A DNA stretch of 64,000 bases from positions 486,893-550,892 of the forward strand of contig NZ_JAGHZV010000001.1 of the NCBI RefSeq assembly GCF_017745215.1, written 5' to 3'. The position numbers were made by a program, and so were the translations under genes. The DNA is from Sphingomonas sp. (GTDB lineage: Bacteria > Pseudomonadota > Alphaproteobacteria > Sphingomonadales > Sphingomonadaceae). Below, one piece after another: positions 15,049 to 23,267 of the stretch (its first letter is position 1; each line of letters begins with the position of its first letter). The notes under the pieces are model-generated. The model searched no databases. It saw only the letters and a program-made list of their open reading frames with translations, and was not told the DNA's origin.

Positions 15049-17442
15049 CTAGGAAGGCAGGGCGTAGGCGATCACTTCGTCGCCGATCGGCGTCTTCATG
15101 AAGTGGTGCCCGCCCGCATAGATGACGACATATTGCTTGCCGCCCATCGAATAGGTCATCGGCGTCGCCTGGCCGCCCGCGGGGAGCACGTCGCTCCACA
15201 CCGTCTCGCCGGTCGCGAGGTCGATCGCGCGGATCAGATTGTCGGTGGAGGCAGCGATGAAGACCAGCCCGCCGGCGGTCACCACCGCGCCGCCGTTGTT
15301 GGGCGTGCCGATGTCGACCGGCAGCATCGAGGGGATGCCGAACGGCCCGTTGGTGCGCGCCTGGCCGAAGGGGCGGTCCCAGAGCGTGCGGCCGGTGGCG
15401 ATGTCGATCGCACGGATGCCGCCATAGGGGGGCTGCTTGCACAGCAGCCCGGTCCAGGGGAGTTGCCAGCCGGCGTTGACGTCGATCGCATAGGGCGTGT
15501 TCGCCTGCGGGTCGCCGGCGCCCTCGGCCCCGCCGATCGCGCCGCGGGCCTGGTCGCGCGGCGCCCAGCCCAGCTTGTTGGCCTCGGCGCGGGGGACGAG
15601 ACGGACATAGTTGGGCATGTCGTTGTAGTTTGCGACGATCACGCCGCGGCGCGGATCGACTGCGATCCCGCCCCAATCGGTGCCGCCATTGTAGCCCGGA
15701 TATTCGATCGAGCGCCGGTCGCTTTCGGGCGGGGTGTAGAAGCCCTTGTAGCTCGCGCGGCGGAACTGGATGCGGCAGATCATCTGGTCGATCGGCGACA
15801 TGCCCCACATGTCGCGCTCGGTGAGGTCGGGCTTGCGCAGGTTTTGCCATAGCGAGACGAGCTGGGTCGGCGCGCGCTCGCCCGGCTCGACGCCGCCCGC
15901 GGGCGCGCGCATCTCGCCGACCGGGGTCAGCGGGCGGCCGGTGCGGCGGTCGAGGATGTAGATGTCGCCCTGTTTCGACGGCAGGACGAGCGCGGGCGTG
16001 CCCTTGTAGTCGACCAGCGTCGCCTGCGCGCCGAAGTCATAGTCCCAGACGTCCTTGCGCACCGCCTGGAAGCGCCAGCGCGGCTTGCCGGTGGTGACGT
16101 CGAGCGCGACGAGCGACGTGGCGTATTGGTTTTCCTCCGGGCGGCGCAAGCTCGAATAATAGTCCGCCGCGGCGTTGCCGATCGGGAGATAGACGAGCCC
16201 CAGCGCTTCGTCGCCGCTCGCGATCGTCCACATGTTGGGCGTGCCGCGCGTCCAGCTCTGGCCCTCCGGCGGATAGCCGTTCCAGTCGGGGTGCATCATG
16301 TCCCACGCCCAGCGGAGCTTGCCGGTGACGGCGTCGAACCCGCGGATCACGCCCGAGGGCGCCCAGCGGTCCTGCCCGTCGAGCACCTGGTGCCCGGTCA
16401 CTACCACGCCGCGCACGATCGTGGGCGGCGAGTTGATCGAGACATAGCCCGGCGGCGTGTTGCCCATGCCGACCTTGGTGTCGACTTCGCCATGCGTGCC
16501 GAAATCCTCGCAGCGCGCGCCGCTGCGGGCATCGATCGCGAACAGCCGCGCGTCGAGCGTGCCGAAGATGATCCGCGCCGCGCACGGCTGGTTTGCGGCC
16601 GCGCCGGGCACCGCGTAGTAATCCACCCCGCGGCAGGCGGCGGTGTAGGGGATGGCGTCGTCGGGCACCTTGGGATCGAAGCGCCAGCGCAGGTGGCCGG
16701 TCGCGGGATCGAGCGCGATCACCAGGTTTTTGGGCGTGCAGACGTAGAGCGTGTCGCCGACCTTGAGCGGCGTATCCTCGGCGCCATAGGTATTGCGGAC
16801 CTGCGCCGACGACGGGAGGTCGCCGGTGTGGATCAGCCAGGCGCGCTTGAGCTTGCCGACGTTCGCCGGGGTGATCTGCGCGAGCGGCGAATAGCGGCGC
16901 GCGCTGAAGCTGCCGCCATAGGCGGGCCAGTCGTCGCCGGCCTGCATCGGCGCGGTGTCGGGCATGCCCGCGGCGAGCGGCGGCAGCGCGCCCATCGGCC
17001 GCGGGGCGTTCATCCGCGCGAAGATCGTGCCGAACAGCGCGACGATCACCACTGCCGCCACGCTCGCGCCGGTGCCGAGCCGCCAGCGATTGGGCCGGGC
17101 CGAAAGCGTCGGCATGACGAGGAAGACCGCCACGAGCAGCACCAGCGGCGCGATCACGCGGGGGACCAGTGCCCAGTCGTTGGTTCCCGCCTCGGCGAGC
17201 GCCCAGATCACGGTCGCCGCGAAGATCGCGACGTAGAGCCAGCCGCCGGCGATCCGTCGCCGGACCAGCAGCACGCCCGAGGCGATCATCGCGAGGCCAG
17301 TGACCAGATAATAGGCCGAGCCGCCGAGGCTCGCGAGCCATGCCCCGCCGCCCGCGAGGATCAGGCCGATGAGCGCGATGACGATGCCGAGGATGAGCGG
17401 CGCGACGGGACGCCGCCCGGATGCGGCGAGGGGAATGGCCAT
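15049..17442 (-). CDS. gcd: Membrane-bound PQQ-dependent glucose dehydrogenase family protein
   Basis: 797 aa. Five predicted membrane helices occupy residues 1-140, followed by a periplasmic eight-bladed beta-propeller that starts at DWPAYGG (about 167), with tryptophan-docking repeats (TGKLRWAWDM, TGKPRWRF, GRTLWDRP, GETVWSD). This is the layout of the glucose/quinate/shikimate dehydrogenases, which oxidise the sugar in the periplasm with PQQ and pass electrons to ubiquinone. Length agrees with E. coli Gcd (about 796). Which of glucose, quinate or shikimate is used cannot be settled by eye. No PQQ synthesis genes are in the window; the PqqD-like protein at 26761 belongs to another locus. 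A palindrome (17507-17522) lies upstream. Confidence 0.9.
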   Translation of the reverse strand: MAIPLAASGRRPVAPLILGIVIALIGLILAGGGAWLASLGGSAYYLVTGLAMIASGVLLVRRRIAGGWLYVAIFAATVIWALAEAGTNDWALVPRVIAPLVLLVAVFLVMPTLSARPNRWRLGTGASVAAVVIVALFGTIFARMNAPRPMGALPPLAAGMPDTAPMQAGDDWPAYGGSFSARRYSPLAQITPANVGKLKRAWLIHTGDLPSSAQVRNTYGAEDTPLKVGDTLYVCTPKNLVIALDPATGHLRWRFDPKVPDDAIPYTAACRGVDYYAVPGAAANQPCAARIIFGTLDARLFAIDARSGARCEDFGTHGEVDTKVGMGNTPPGYVSINSPPTIVRGVVVTGHQVLDGQDRWAPSGVIRGFDAVTGKLRWAWDMMHPDWNGYPPEGQSWTRGTPNMWTIASGDEALGLVYLPIGNAAADYYSSLRRPEENQYATSLVALDVTTGKPRWRFQAVRKDVWDYDFGAQATLVDYKGTPALVLPSKQGDIYILDRRTGRPLTPVGEMRAPAGGVEPGERAPTQLVSLWQNLRKPDLTERDMWGMSPIDQMICRIQFRRASYKGFYTPPESDRRSIEYPGYNGGTDWGGIAVDPRRGVIVANYNDMPNYVRLVPRAEANKLGWAPRDQARGAIGGAEGAGDPQANTPYAIDVNAGWQLPWTGLLCKQPPYGGIRAIDIATGRTLWDRPFGQARTNGPFGIPSMLPVDIGTPNNGGAVVTAGGLVFIAASTDNLIRAIDLATGETVWSDVLPAGGQATPMTYSMGGKQYVVIYAGGHHFMKTPIGDEVIAYALPS

Positions 17443-17506
17443 TTTGGAGCTCCATGACCGCGAGGGTCGCCTCTCTCAAATCCCGGCTGCTCGCCGCGTT
17501 CCGTGA

Positions 17507-17522
17507 CGCGAAAATTTTCGCG
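17507..17522. promoter_or_regulatory. 16-bp perfect palindrome upstream of gcd
   Basis: CGCGAAAATTTTCGCG, 65 bases upstream of the gcd start and 46 bases after the stop of the YetF-like gene. It may be an operator or a short hairpin ending the upstream operon. Confidence 0.4.
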
Positions 17523-17567
17523 AAAAGAAGGATCTGGCGTTCAGTCCGGACGATTGACGGCAACGCG

Positions 17568-18059
17568 CTAGTGCCGCCCTTTGGGTACGACGCTCAACTT
17601 GCCGCTGCCCTCGAGCGTGGCGGCCTCGACATCGGCGGGGTCGGCGAGCTGCTCGCTGCGGATCGCCTCGAGCAAATCCTCTTCGCTGAGGTTGGCGCGG
17701 CGCATCGCGCGGGCATCGACCACGCCGTCGGCGATCACGCGGATCGGCCGCGACTTGACGAGGACGGCGAGCCAGCCCCAGCGCATCGAGGCATAGGCCA
17801 GCAGCCGGTGCAGCACGACCAGCGCGAGCGTGATCGCCAGCCCCTGGAAGAAGGGCGAGCGGCCCATCATGACGCGGCTGATGTTCGATCCGACGATCAG
17901 CGCGACGACGATGTCGAGCGGTGAATAATGCGCGAAGGTGCGCCGACCGGCGATACGGACGCACAGGATGCCGAAGGCCAGCAGGGGAAGCACGCGGACG
18001 CAGAGCTGGACCGTGCTGGCGCCGTCGTCCGGCCCGATCAGCTGGCGGAACCACTCCAT
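17568..18059 (-). CDS. DUF421/YetF-family membrane protein
   Basis: 163 aa. Three hydrophobic segments lie in the first 90 residues (LCVRVLPLLAFGILCV, YSPLDIVVALIVGSNISRVMM, GLAITLALVVLHRLLAYA). A cytoplasmic domain follows with SRPIRVIADG, RANLSEEDLLEAIRSEQLADPADVEAATLE and GKLSVVP, which match the YetF C-terminal domain closely. The family is of uncertain function and is often seen with stress genes. Third gene of a minus-strand operon after the SDR and GH130 genes, with a 36-base gap. Confidence 0.85.
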   Translation of the reverse strand: MEWFRQLIGPDDGASTVQLCVRVLPLLAFGILCVRIAGRRTFAHYSPLDIVVALIVGSNISRVMMGRSPFFQGLAITLALVVLHRLLAYASMRWGWLAVLVKSRPIRVIADGVVDARAMRRANLSEEDLLEAIRSEQLADPADVEAATLEGSGKLSVVPKGRH

Positions 18060-18095
18060 CCCAGGGCAACGCAGCGGCCGGCCGGCGGTTTCCGT

Positions 18096-19220
18096 TCAGC
18101 CGGCCGCGAAGACCTGCTTGGGGATATGGGTGATCCGGCAGGCGAGATCGGCCTCGCCCGAAGCGACGACATAATGGTCGCCCGCATCGACGATGCCGGT
18201 GGTGAAGACCACGTCGCGGACATACATCTTCTCCTCGAGCGGACGGGTGAGGTCGGGCGCGGCCTCGAGCAGTGGTTCGTGCTGGGTGAAGACTATCTTC
18301 GCGGGATCGTCGCGGTCGAGGATCGACCAATAGGTGCGGTAGATGCCGACGATCTCCTTGGGCTCGACTCCGTGCCACAGCGTCAGCCAGCCGCGGTCGG
18401 TGAGGATCGGCGGGGTGCCGCCGCCCATCCGCGCGGTGGCGATCGTCGCTGCGTGCGGACGGAGGCCGGGATCGCGATGCGGTTTCCAGTGGAGCGCGTC
18501 GGGCGAAGTGGCGAGGTTGATCGACGGGCCGCCGCGCCATTCGCTGCCGGGCGGATAGGTGAAATAAAGGTCGCCGAGCGGCCGGGTCTGCGCCCAGTAG
18601 CGGCCGCCGATCAGGCCTTCGAAGATGAGCATGTCCTTGTTCTGGTGATCGAGCACGATATCCTCGAAGGCGAAGTCGAGGCCATTCCCGGAGCCGTAGA
18701 GCGTCGTGGAATGGCGCTCGGGGCTCACCGAGCAGGTCGTCATCAGCCAGCGGTCGCCGATCTTCGACACGCGCGCATCCTCGACGCCATAGCATTGGAA
18801 GCTGCCCTGCGGTGCGATCGCCTTGGCATAGTGGATCTCGACGATCTCGAGCCCGTCCGGGCTGAGCTCGACCGGGAGGATCCAGGAGAGCGAGGTCAGC
18901 GCCATCACTTTCCAGCGACCGCCACGGATCAGGAACTTGCGGGGGTCGCCGGTGTCGACCAGCTCGAGCGGCCAGGCGTCCAGGACATAGCGGCCCTCGC
19001 ACCAGCGGATCGCATGGATGTGCCCGTCGAAGATCGGCTCGCGCAGCGCCTCGGCGACACGGACGAAGATTGCGAGATTGCCGCTGGGCAACCGCGTCAG
19101 CGCCGGGTTGAACGCGCCGAGCACGAAGGTCTCGGCGTCGAAATGCCCGGCGAGCGGCGAGCGCGCGAGGTCGATGTCGTCGGGGCCGAGGACCAGCCGG
19201 TCGACCGCGAAGCCGCTCAT
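18096..19220 (-). CDS. Glycoside hydrolase family 130-like protein (beta-mannoside phosphorylase/hydrolase)
   Basis: 374 aa, no signal peptide. A five-bladed propeller with GAFNPALTRLPSGNLAIFVR near residue 35, the conserved YGVEDARVSKIGDRWLMT around 145, EGLIGGRYWA, and GGGTPPILTDRGWLTLWHG near 265. These are the GH130 signatures; most characterised members phosphorolyse beta-1,4-mannosyl-glucose or beta-mannobiose, some hydrolyse beta-1,2-mannosides. The motif reads ED-A-R where most relatives have ED-P-R. Its start overlaps the SDR stop by four bases (ATGA), so the two are translationally coupled. It may recycle intracellular mannoside or remodel a compatible solute; substrate unknown. Confidence 0.82.
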   Translation of the reverse strand: MSGFAVDRLVLGPDDIDLARSPLAGHFDAETFVLGAFNPALTRLPSGNLAIFVRVAEALREPIFDGHIHAIRWCEGRYVLDAWPLELVDTGDPRKFLIRGGRWKVMALTSLSWILPVELSPDGLEIVEIHYAKAIAPQGSFQCYGVEDARVSKIGDRWLMTTCSVSPERHSTTLYGSGNGLDFAFEDIVLDHQNKDMLIFEGLIGGRYWAQTRPLGDLYFTYPPGSEWRGGPSINLATSPDALHWKPHRDPGLRPHAATIATARMGGGTPPILTDRGWLTLWHGVEPKEIVGIYRTYWSILDRDDPAKIVFTQHEPLLEAAPDLTRPLEEKMYVRDVVFTTGIVDAGDHYVVASGEADLACRITHIPKQVFAAG

Positions 19221-19999
19221 TCCTTTTCCTGCGTGCGCGGGGCGATGGTGATCTGCTGGACCACCGCGCGGCGCGGCTGGGTGAGGAGGTAATGGCAGGC
19301 GACCGCGATGTCCTCGGCGCGGAGCATCCAGTCCTTGTTGATCTGCTCGGCCTGTTCCTCGGCGCTGAAACTGGGATATTGGAAGTCGGCGCCGGTCTTG
19401 CCCGGCTCGACGTTGCAGACCTTGATCCCCTTGGGGCCGAGCTCCTTGCGCAGCGCCTCGGCGAAGCCGGCGATGCCCGCCTTCATCCCCGCATAAACGC
19501 TCGAGCCGGGGCCCAGCACATGCGCGCTCATCGATCCGATCAGGACGATGTCGCCATGGTCCTTCATGATCGCCGCCGCGGCATGGGCGGTGGCGAGATA
19601 GGCCGTGAAGTCGGTCGCGATAGCGTAGCGGAGCTCTTCAGCGCTCATCTGGGTCAGGCCCTGCGCCGGAATTGCGGCGTTTACGATCGCGATATCGAAA
19701 TCGCCGAGATAGTCGCTGGCGCCAGCGATGAACCGGTCGACGCCGTCCGCGTCGGCCAGGTCGACGCTCATCCCGTCGCCGTCGCCGACCTGGCGGATTC
19801 GGTCGAGCCCGTCCTCGAGGTGCTGAGGGTCGCGGCCGCAGACATAGACCTTCACGCCCTCGCTCGCGAGCAGCACGGCGATCGCGCGGCCGATGCCGGT
19901 GGTGCCGCCGGTCACGATCGCCTTGCGGCCGGCAAGGGCAGGCATCTCGGTATGCGCGTCGGACAAGTCGCGGACCGGGGGCTCGGTGAGGTCGGGCAT
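19217..19999 (-). CDS. Short-chain dehydrogenase/reductase
   Basis: 260 aa from the ATG at 19999, which has an AAAGGAGACCCAC ribosome site; a longer upstream frame lacks one. The classical SDR plan is present: TGGTTGIGRA cofactor loop near residue 28, NAAIPA, active-site Ser in GSMSAHVLG, and Y-x-x-x-K as YAGMK, then EPGKTGADF. It uses NAD(P) to oxidise or reduce a hydroxyl/keto group; substrate not evident. First gene of an operon with GH130 and YetF-like genes. An EcfG-like promoter (GGAAC, 17 bases, GTTC) lies upstream at 20021-20046. Confidence 0.88.
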   Translation of the reverse strand: MPDLTEPPVRDLSDAHTEMPALAGRKAIVTGGTTGIGRAIAVLLASEGVKVYVCGRDPQHLEDGLDRIRQVGDGDGMSVDLADADGVDRFIAGASDYLGDFDIAIVNAAIPAQGLTQMSAEELRYAIATDFTAYLATAHAAAAIMKDHGDIVLIGSMSAHVLGPGSSVYAGMKAGIAGFAEALRKELGPKGIKVCNVEPGKTGADFQYPSFSAEEQAEQINKDWMLRAEDIAVACHYLLTQPRRAVVQQITIAPRTQEKE

Positions 20000-20019
20000 G
20001 TGGGTCTCCTTTGCCGGTC

Positions 20020-20046
20020 CGAACCAAGCGGGGGCGCCCGAGTTCC
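20020..20046 (-). promoter_or_regulatory. Possible general-stress (EcfG-type) promoter for the SDR operon
   Basis: Minus strand: GGAAC (20042-20046), 17 bases, then GTTC (20021-20024). This agrees with the alphaproteobacterial EcfG consensus GGAAC-N16/17-cGTT. It ends about 20 bases upstream of the SDR start. Confidence 0.45.
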
Positions 20047-20126
20047 GGAGGCAACTTGAGTTATCGGTGGCAACCCAGCGCAGGAAACACACGTTGTTCC
20101 AGCAACTTGATTTGGAGGAGGACGCC

Positions 20127-20423
20127 ATGCCCCAGGGCGACAAGAGCAGCTATACCGACAAGCAGAAGCGCAAGGCCGAGCATATCGAGGAAGGCTATGA
20201 GGACCGCGGCGTCTCCAAGGACGAAGCCGAGCGCCGCGCCTGGGCGACCGTGAACAAGGAATCGGGCGGCGGCAAGAAGTCCGGCTCCGGCCGCGGCCAT
20301 GCCGAGAACCATGAAAGCTCGCGCAAGGGCGGGCACAAGAGCGGCACCTCGCAGAGCCACGCGACGCGCTCGGCTGCGGCCAAGAAAGGCTGGGAGACGC
20401 GCCGCCACCAGTCGCACGCATGA
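20127..20423 (+). CDS. Small basic stress-type protein (often labelled plasmid stabilisation protein)
   Basis: 98 aa, start ATG 20127 after TTTGGAGGAGGAC. The first half (YTDKQKRKAEHIEEGYEDRG, then EAERRAWATVNK) is a helical, ChaB-like charged module. The second half is Gly/Ser/Lys/His-rich with KGG-type repeats (SSRKGGHKSG, SAAAKKGWETRR). Homologues in sphingomonads are annotated as plasmid stabilisation proteins, but nothing here suggests a plasmid and the name is weak. The KGG-like tail resembles stress-induced general stress proteins. Divergent from the SDR operon. Two copies of GCAACTTGA (20051 and 20102 areas) flank its promoter region. Confidence 0.75.
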   Translation: MPQGDKSSYTDKQKRKAEHIEEGYEDRGVSKDEAERRAWATVNKESGGGKKSGSGRGHAENHESSRKGGHKSGTSQSHATRSAAAKKGWETRRHQSHA

Positions 20424-20429
20424 GCGAGT

Positions 20430-22670
20430 TCACCAGGCGATGGTGATGCGTCCGTCGGCGGGGATGCGATAGTCGATACGATCGACCGCGGTCCGACGCG
20501 GCCGCACCGTCTCGCCGGCGAGTGTGGTAACGGTGAAATCGGGCAGTCTCGCGCGACTTGTGCGGACCAGGCTCAGCCCGGCCTCGCAGCCTTCGGCTCC
20601 GCCGAGCTGGAAGCTCAGCGCGCGGTCTGACGGGCGTTCGCTCGCGAGCAGGAAATGGTCGCAGAAGATGCGGAACGGCGCGTCGCGGACGCTGTGGAAG
20701 GCGCGGCTCGCGAAGACGAAGGCCGCGCCGGCGCCGTAGATCTCCTGCCCGACCTGGCCGGCCTGCTGCCCGTCGATATAGAGGTCTTCCACCGGGAAGG
20801 AGAGACGGCGGTCGACGTGGCCGTTCGATTCGCGCTGCTTGGGCGCGATCGCTTCCTCGGGCAGTGCATCGGGATAGTAGAACCAGGCGCGGTCGAGCGC
20901 GTATCGGCAATATTCCGAGAGGAGCATGCGCACCGCAGGGTCGAGGTCGGGGCCGCCGTCCTTGAGGTAGCGCTCGAAGGCGGCGAAGCTGTCGAAGCAT
21001 TCGTACATCGCCATGTAGGGTGCGTCGTGGAGCGCGGTGACGCCCAGGAAGTTGCGGTATTCGTGTGCGTGACCGATCTCCGATTCCCACATCGCGGTGT
21101 TGTGGAAGAAGCTCGCGAGATAGACGTAGCTCTGGCGCAGATAGGCCTGGTCGTCGGTAACGCGCCACAGGCGCATGCAAGCGGCCGCTCCCCAGGCGGT
21201 GAGGTTCGCCTGATAGTTGAGCTCGAAGCGCATGCCCCTGGCCGCGTCGATCGCGGCGCGCGCCTCGTCGAGGTAGCGCCAGTCGTCGGTCAGCTCGAAT
21301 GCCTGGAGCATGACATAGGCGTAGAGCCCGCCGACGTCGGTCTGGCCGAGGCCCTGGTCGTCGCGCGCGGCTTGGATCACGCGGAAGTCGCGCAGATCGT
21401 ACTGGATCGGCCATTTATACTTGAAGTGGTGCGCGGCCTTGATGCCGTAGTCGATCGATCTCTCGAACAGCCGCAGCGCCCGCTTGTCGCCGTCGATCGC
21501 GAGCCGGCCGAGCTTCGAGAGCGGGTGGTAGAGATACCAGCTGTCGACGGCGTTCCGGTCCTTCTCCTTGCCGACATTGGGGAGGTAGCGGCGCAAGGTC
21601 TTCAGCCGGGGATCGTAGAATTTACCCAAGCCGGCGGCGAGCTCGGCACCGATCGGCGCGGTCCGCCCAGACCAGACCTCATAGTCGCGGATCGACGAGA
21701 GCACCGTGAGCTGCACCATCGAGTCAGGATATTCGGCAGCGGTATAGGGGTGGAGGTAACGGTGGCCGTAATGGCGCACCGTCGCTTCGGGAGCGCGCGC
21801 GAGATCGGCGAGGGTGCGCTCGGCACGGTCGACCCAGTCATGATAGCCGGTGTCGGGCAGCTCGATCCGGCGGAGCACCGCGCCGAGCAGCGAGAGATAG
21901 CGCCGGGCCATGTCCTGCTCGTCGCCCGCGGAATCGTCATGGAAGGCGAGCAGCGCATCGGAGATCACTGTCTCCTCGCCCGCGGGCAGCGGGTCGACGG
22001 GTGGGGTGCCGCGCTGGGGCGGGGTGGGGAGGAGGAAACCGATCTCGGGCCATACGCCGCCCACCGCGCCATCGGGCTTGGTGTCGGTCGCGGCGAAATA
22101 GGCGTTCAGCGCAGTGAGGTTCTGGAAATAGAGGATACTGCCGAAGCCGGGATCCTCGATCCGGAAATAGACCGCGCCGCTGTTGAACCCGCGCTGCGCT
22201 GCCTCGACGCTACCTCGGGCGCCCATCGGATCGTCGTGGGCGTCGAGCGGGTAGAGGTCGCGCGGCACGAAGGAAGTGAGCAACGGAAGGCGCGGCTCGA
22301 GGCTCGTGGTGACGCGGATCAGCGGGATCGCGTCCTCGTGGAGACGGACCGCGACACGGTGCGTCCCAAGCGGGCTCGTGGCTTCGATCCGTGCCGCCTC
22401 GCCGGCATGCGGACGGATCGTCCGCACTTCGCGAATTCCGGCGGGAAGGAAGGCAGTGCGCATCGCCACGCCGCCGCGGCCTGGGCGGCGGACGAGGATC
22501 CACAGCGCGTCATGCCCCCTGCAAAGCTCGATGCGGTGCTCGCGCAGCGCCAGCTCCCCGATCCGGCGCATCGTGCCGCCGCGCAATTCCTCGCGCAGCA
22601 GCACGACACCCGGGGTGACTCCGGCGGGGCCCGCCGTCGCTCGGCGCCGGCGGGCAGTCTTGGCCGCCAT
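20430..22670 (-). CDS. Large alpha/alpha-toroid-like protein of unknown function
   Basis: 746 aa from the ATG at 22670; no signal peptide. The N-terminal ~250 residues look beta-rich. From about residue 300 there are repeated helical segments rich in aromatic residues (YHDWVDRAERTLADLARAP, GGLYAYVMLQAFELTDDWRYLDEARAAIDAARGM, YLRQSYVYLASFFHNTAMWESEIGHAHEYRNFLG), as in six-hairpin (alpha/alpha)6 glycosidases and uronyl epimerases. I do not recognise a specific family. The C-terminus is again beta-like. It starts two bases after the hemerythrin gene stop, so the two are an operon. A carbohydrate-active role is inference from the fold impression alone. Confidence 0.7.
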   Translation of the reverse strand: MAAKTARRRRATAGPAGVTPGVVLLREELRGGTMRRIGELALREHRIELCRGHDALWILVRRPGRGGVAMRTAFLPAGIREVRTIRPHAGEAARIEATSPLGTHRVAVRLHEDAIPLIRVTTSLEPRLPLLTSFVPRDLYPLDAHDDPMGARGSVEAAQRGFNSGAVYFRIEDPGFGSILYFQNLTALNAYFAATDTKPDGAVGGVWPEIGFLLPTPPQRGTPPVDPLPAGEETVISDALLAFHDDSAGDEQDMARRYLSLLGAVLRRIELPDTGYHDWVDRAERTLADLARAPEATVRHYGHRYLHPYTAAEYPDSMVQLTVLSSIRDYEVWSGRTAPIGAELAAGLGKFYDPRLKTLRRYLPNVGKEKDRNAVDSWYLYHPLSKLGRLAIDGDKRALRLFERSIDYGIKAAHHFKYKWPIQYDLRDFRVIQAARDDQGLGQTDVGGLYAYVMLQAFELTDDWRYLDEARAAIDAARGMRFELNYQANLTAWGAAACMRLWRVTDDQAYLRQSYVYLASFFHNTAMWESEIGHAHEYRNFLGVTALHDAPYMAMYECFDSFAAFERYLKDGGPDLDPAVRMLLSEYCRYALDRAWFYYPDALPEEAIAPKQRESNGHVDRRLSFPVEDLYIDGQQAGQVGQEIYGAGAAFVFASRAFHSVRDAPFRIFCDHFLLASERPSDRALSFQLGGAEGCEAGLSLVRTSRARLPDFTVTTLAGETVRPRRTAVDRIDYRIPADGRITIAW

Positions 22671-22672
22671 CC

Positions 22673-23185
22673 TCAAGCCGGCTGGAGGTTCACCGCGCGC
22701 GGCTCCGCGGGCGGCAGCCCGGTACGCTCCGCCTGCGCCATCAACTCCTGCTTGCGCGCGAGCATCGCATCGCGCAGCGCGACCAGATCGACGTCGGTCT
22801 TGCGGCATTGGGCGAACATGCCTTCCGACGGCATCTCCTCCTCATGGACGTGGTGCTTGATCTCCTCGGAGAGGACATGGACCTTGGCGTCGTAGAAATC
22901 GTCGCCGGGGCTGCCCGCCTCGATGTCGTTGACGAGCACCTTGGCGCCGTCGTGCTCGACATAGGCTTCGTCCAGCGTATCGTCCTCGATCTTGCCGCGG
23001 AAGGCGGGGTAGAAGATTTCCTCCTCGATCGCGGTGTGGACCTTGAGTTCGAGGCAGATCTGGCGCGCGAGCTTTTTCTTCGCCGCGGCGCCGCTCGCGC
23101 CCTCATATTGCTCGAAGAGATCCTCGACCTTGCGATGGTCCGCCTTCAGCAACGCGATCGCGTCGGTAAATTCCTGGTCTGCCAT
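22673..23185 (-). CDS. Hemerythrin HHE domain protein
   Basis: 170 aa. The iron-ligand pattern of the HHE four-helix bundle is clear: DHRKVEDLF, LELKVHTAIEEEIFYPAF, EHDGAKVLV and EIKHHVHEEE, giving His and Glu ligands on four helices. The C-terminal 30 residues are an extra charged helix and tail. Such proteins bind a di-iron centre and sense or store O2/NO or act in oxidative-stress defence. First gene of an operon with the toroid-like protein. Upstream on the minus strand there is a possible EcfG-type promoter, GGAAC (23236-23240), 16 bases, then GCTT (23216-23219), a weak match at -10. Confidence 0.88.
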   Translation of the reverse strand: MADQEFTDAIALLKADHRKVEDLFEQYEGASGAAAKKKLARQICLELKVHTAIEEEIFYPAFRGKIEDDTLDEAYVEHDGAKVLVNDIEAGSPGDDFYDAKVHVLSEEIKHHVHEEEMPSEGMFAQCRKTDVDLVALRDAMLARKQELMAQAERTGLPPAEPRAVNLQPA

Positions 23186-23267
23186 GGAAAAGCTCCCTGC
23201 TGGTTTCGCGGGAATAAGCGCGGGACGGGGCTGGGGTTCCGGCGGGAGGGCGAAATCCTTCGCGCGG

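Noticed and set aside
20127..20423. Sign of an integrated plasmid because of a plasmid stabilisation label
   Set aside because: No partition, replication or toxin-antitoxin genes; the protein is a small charged KGG-like chromosomal stress protein.
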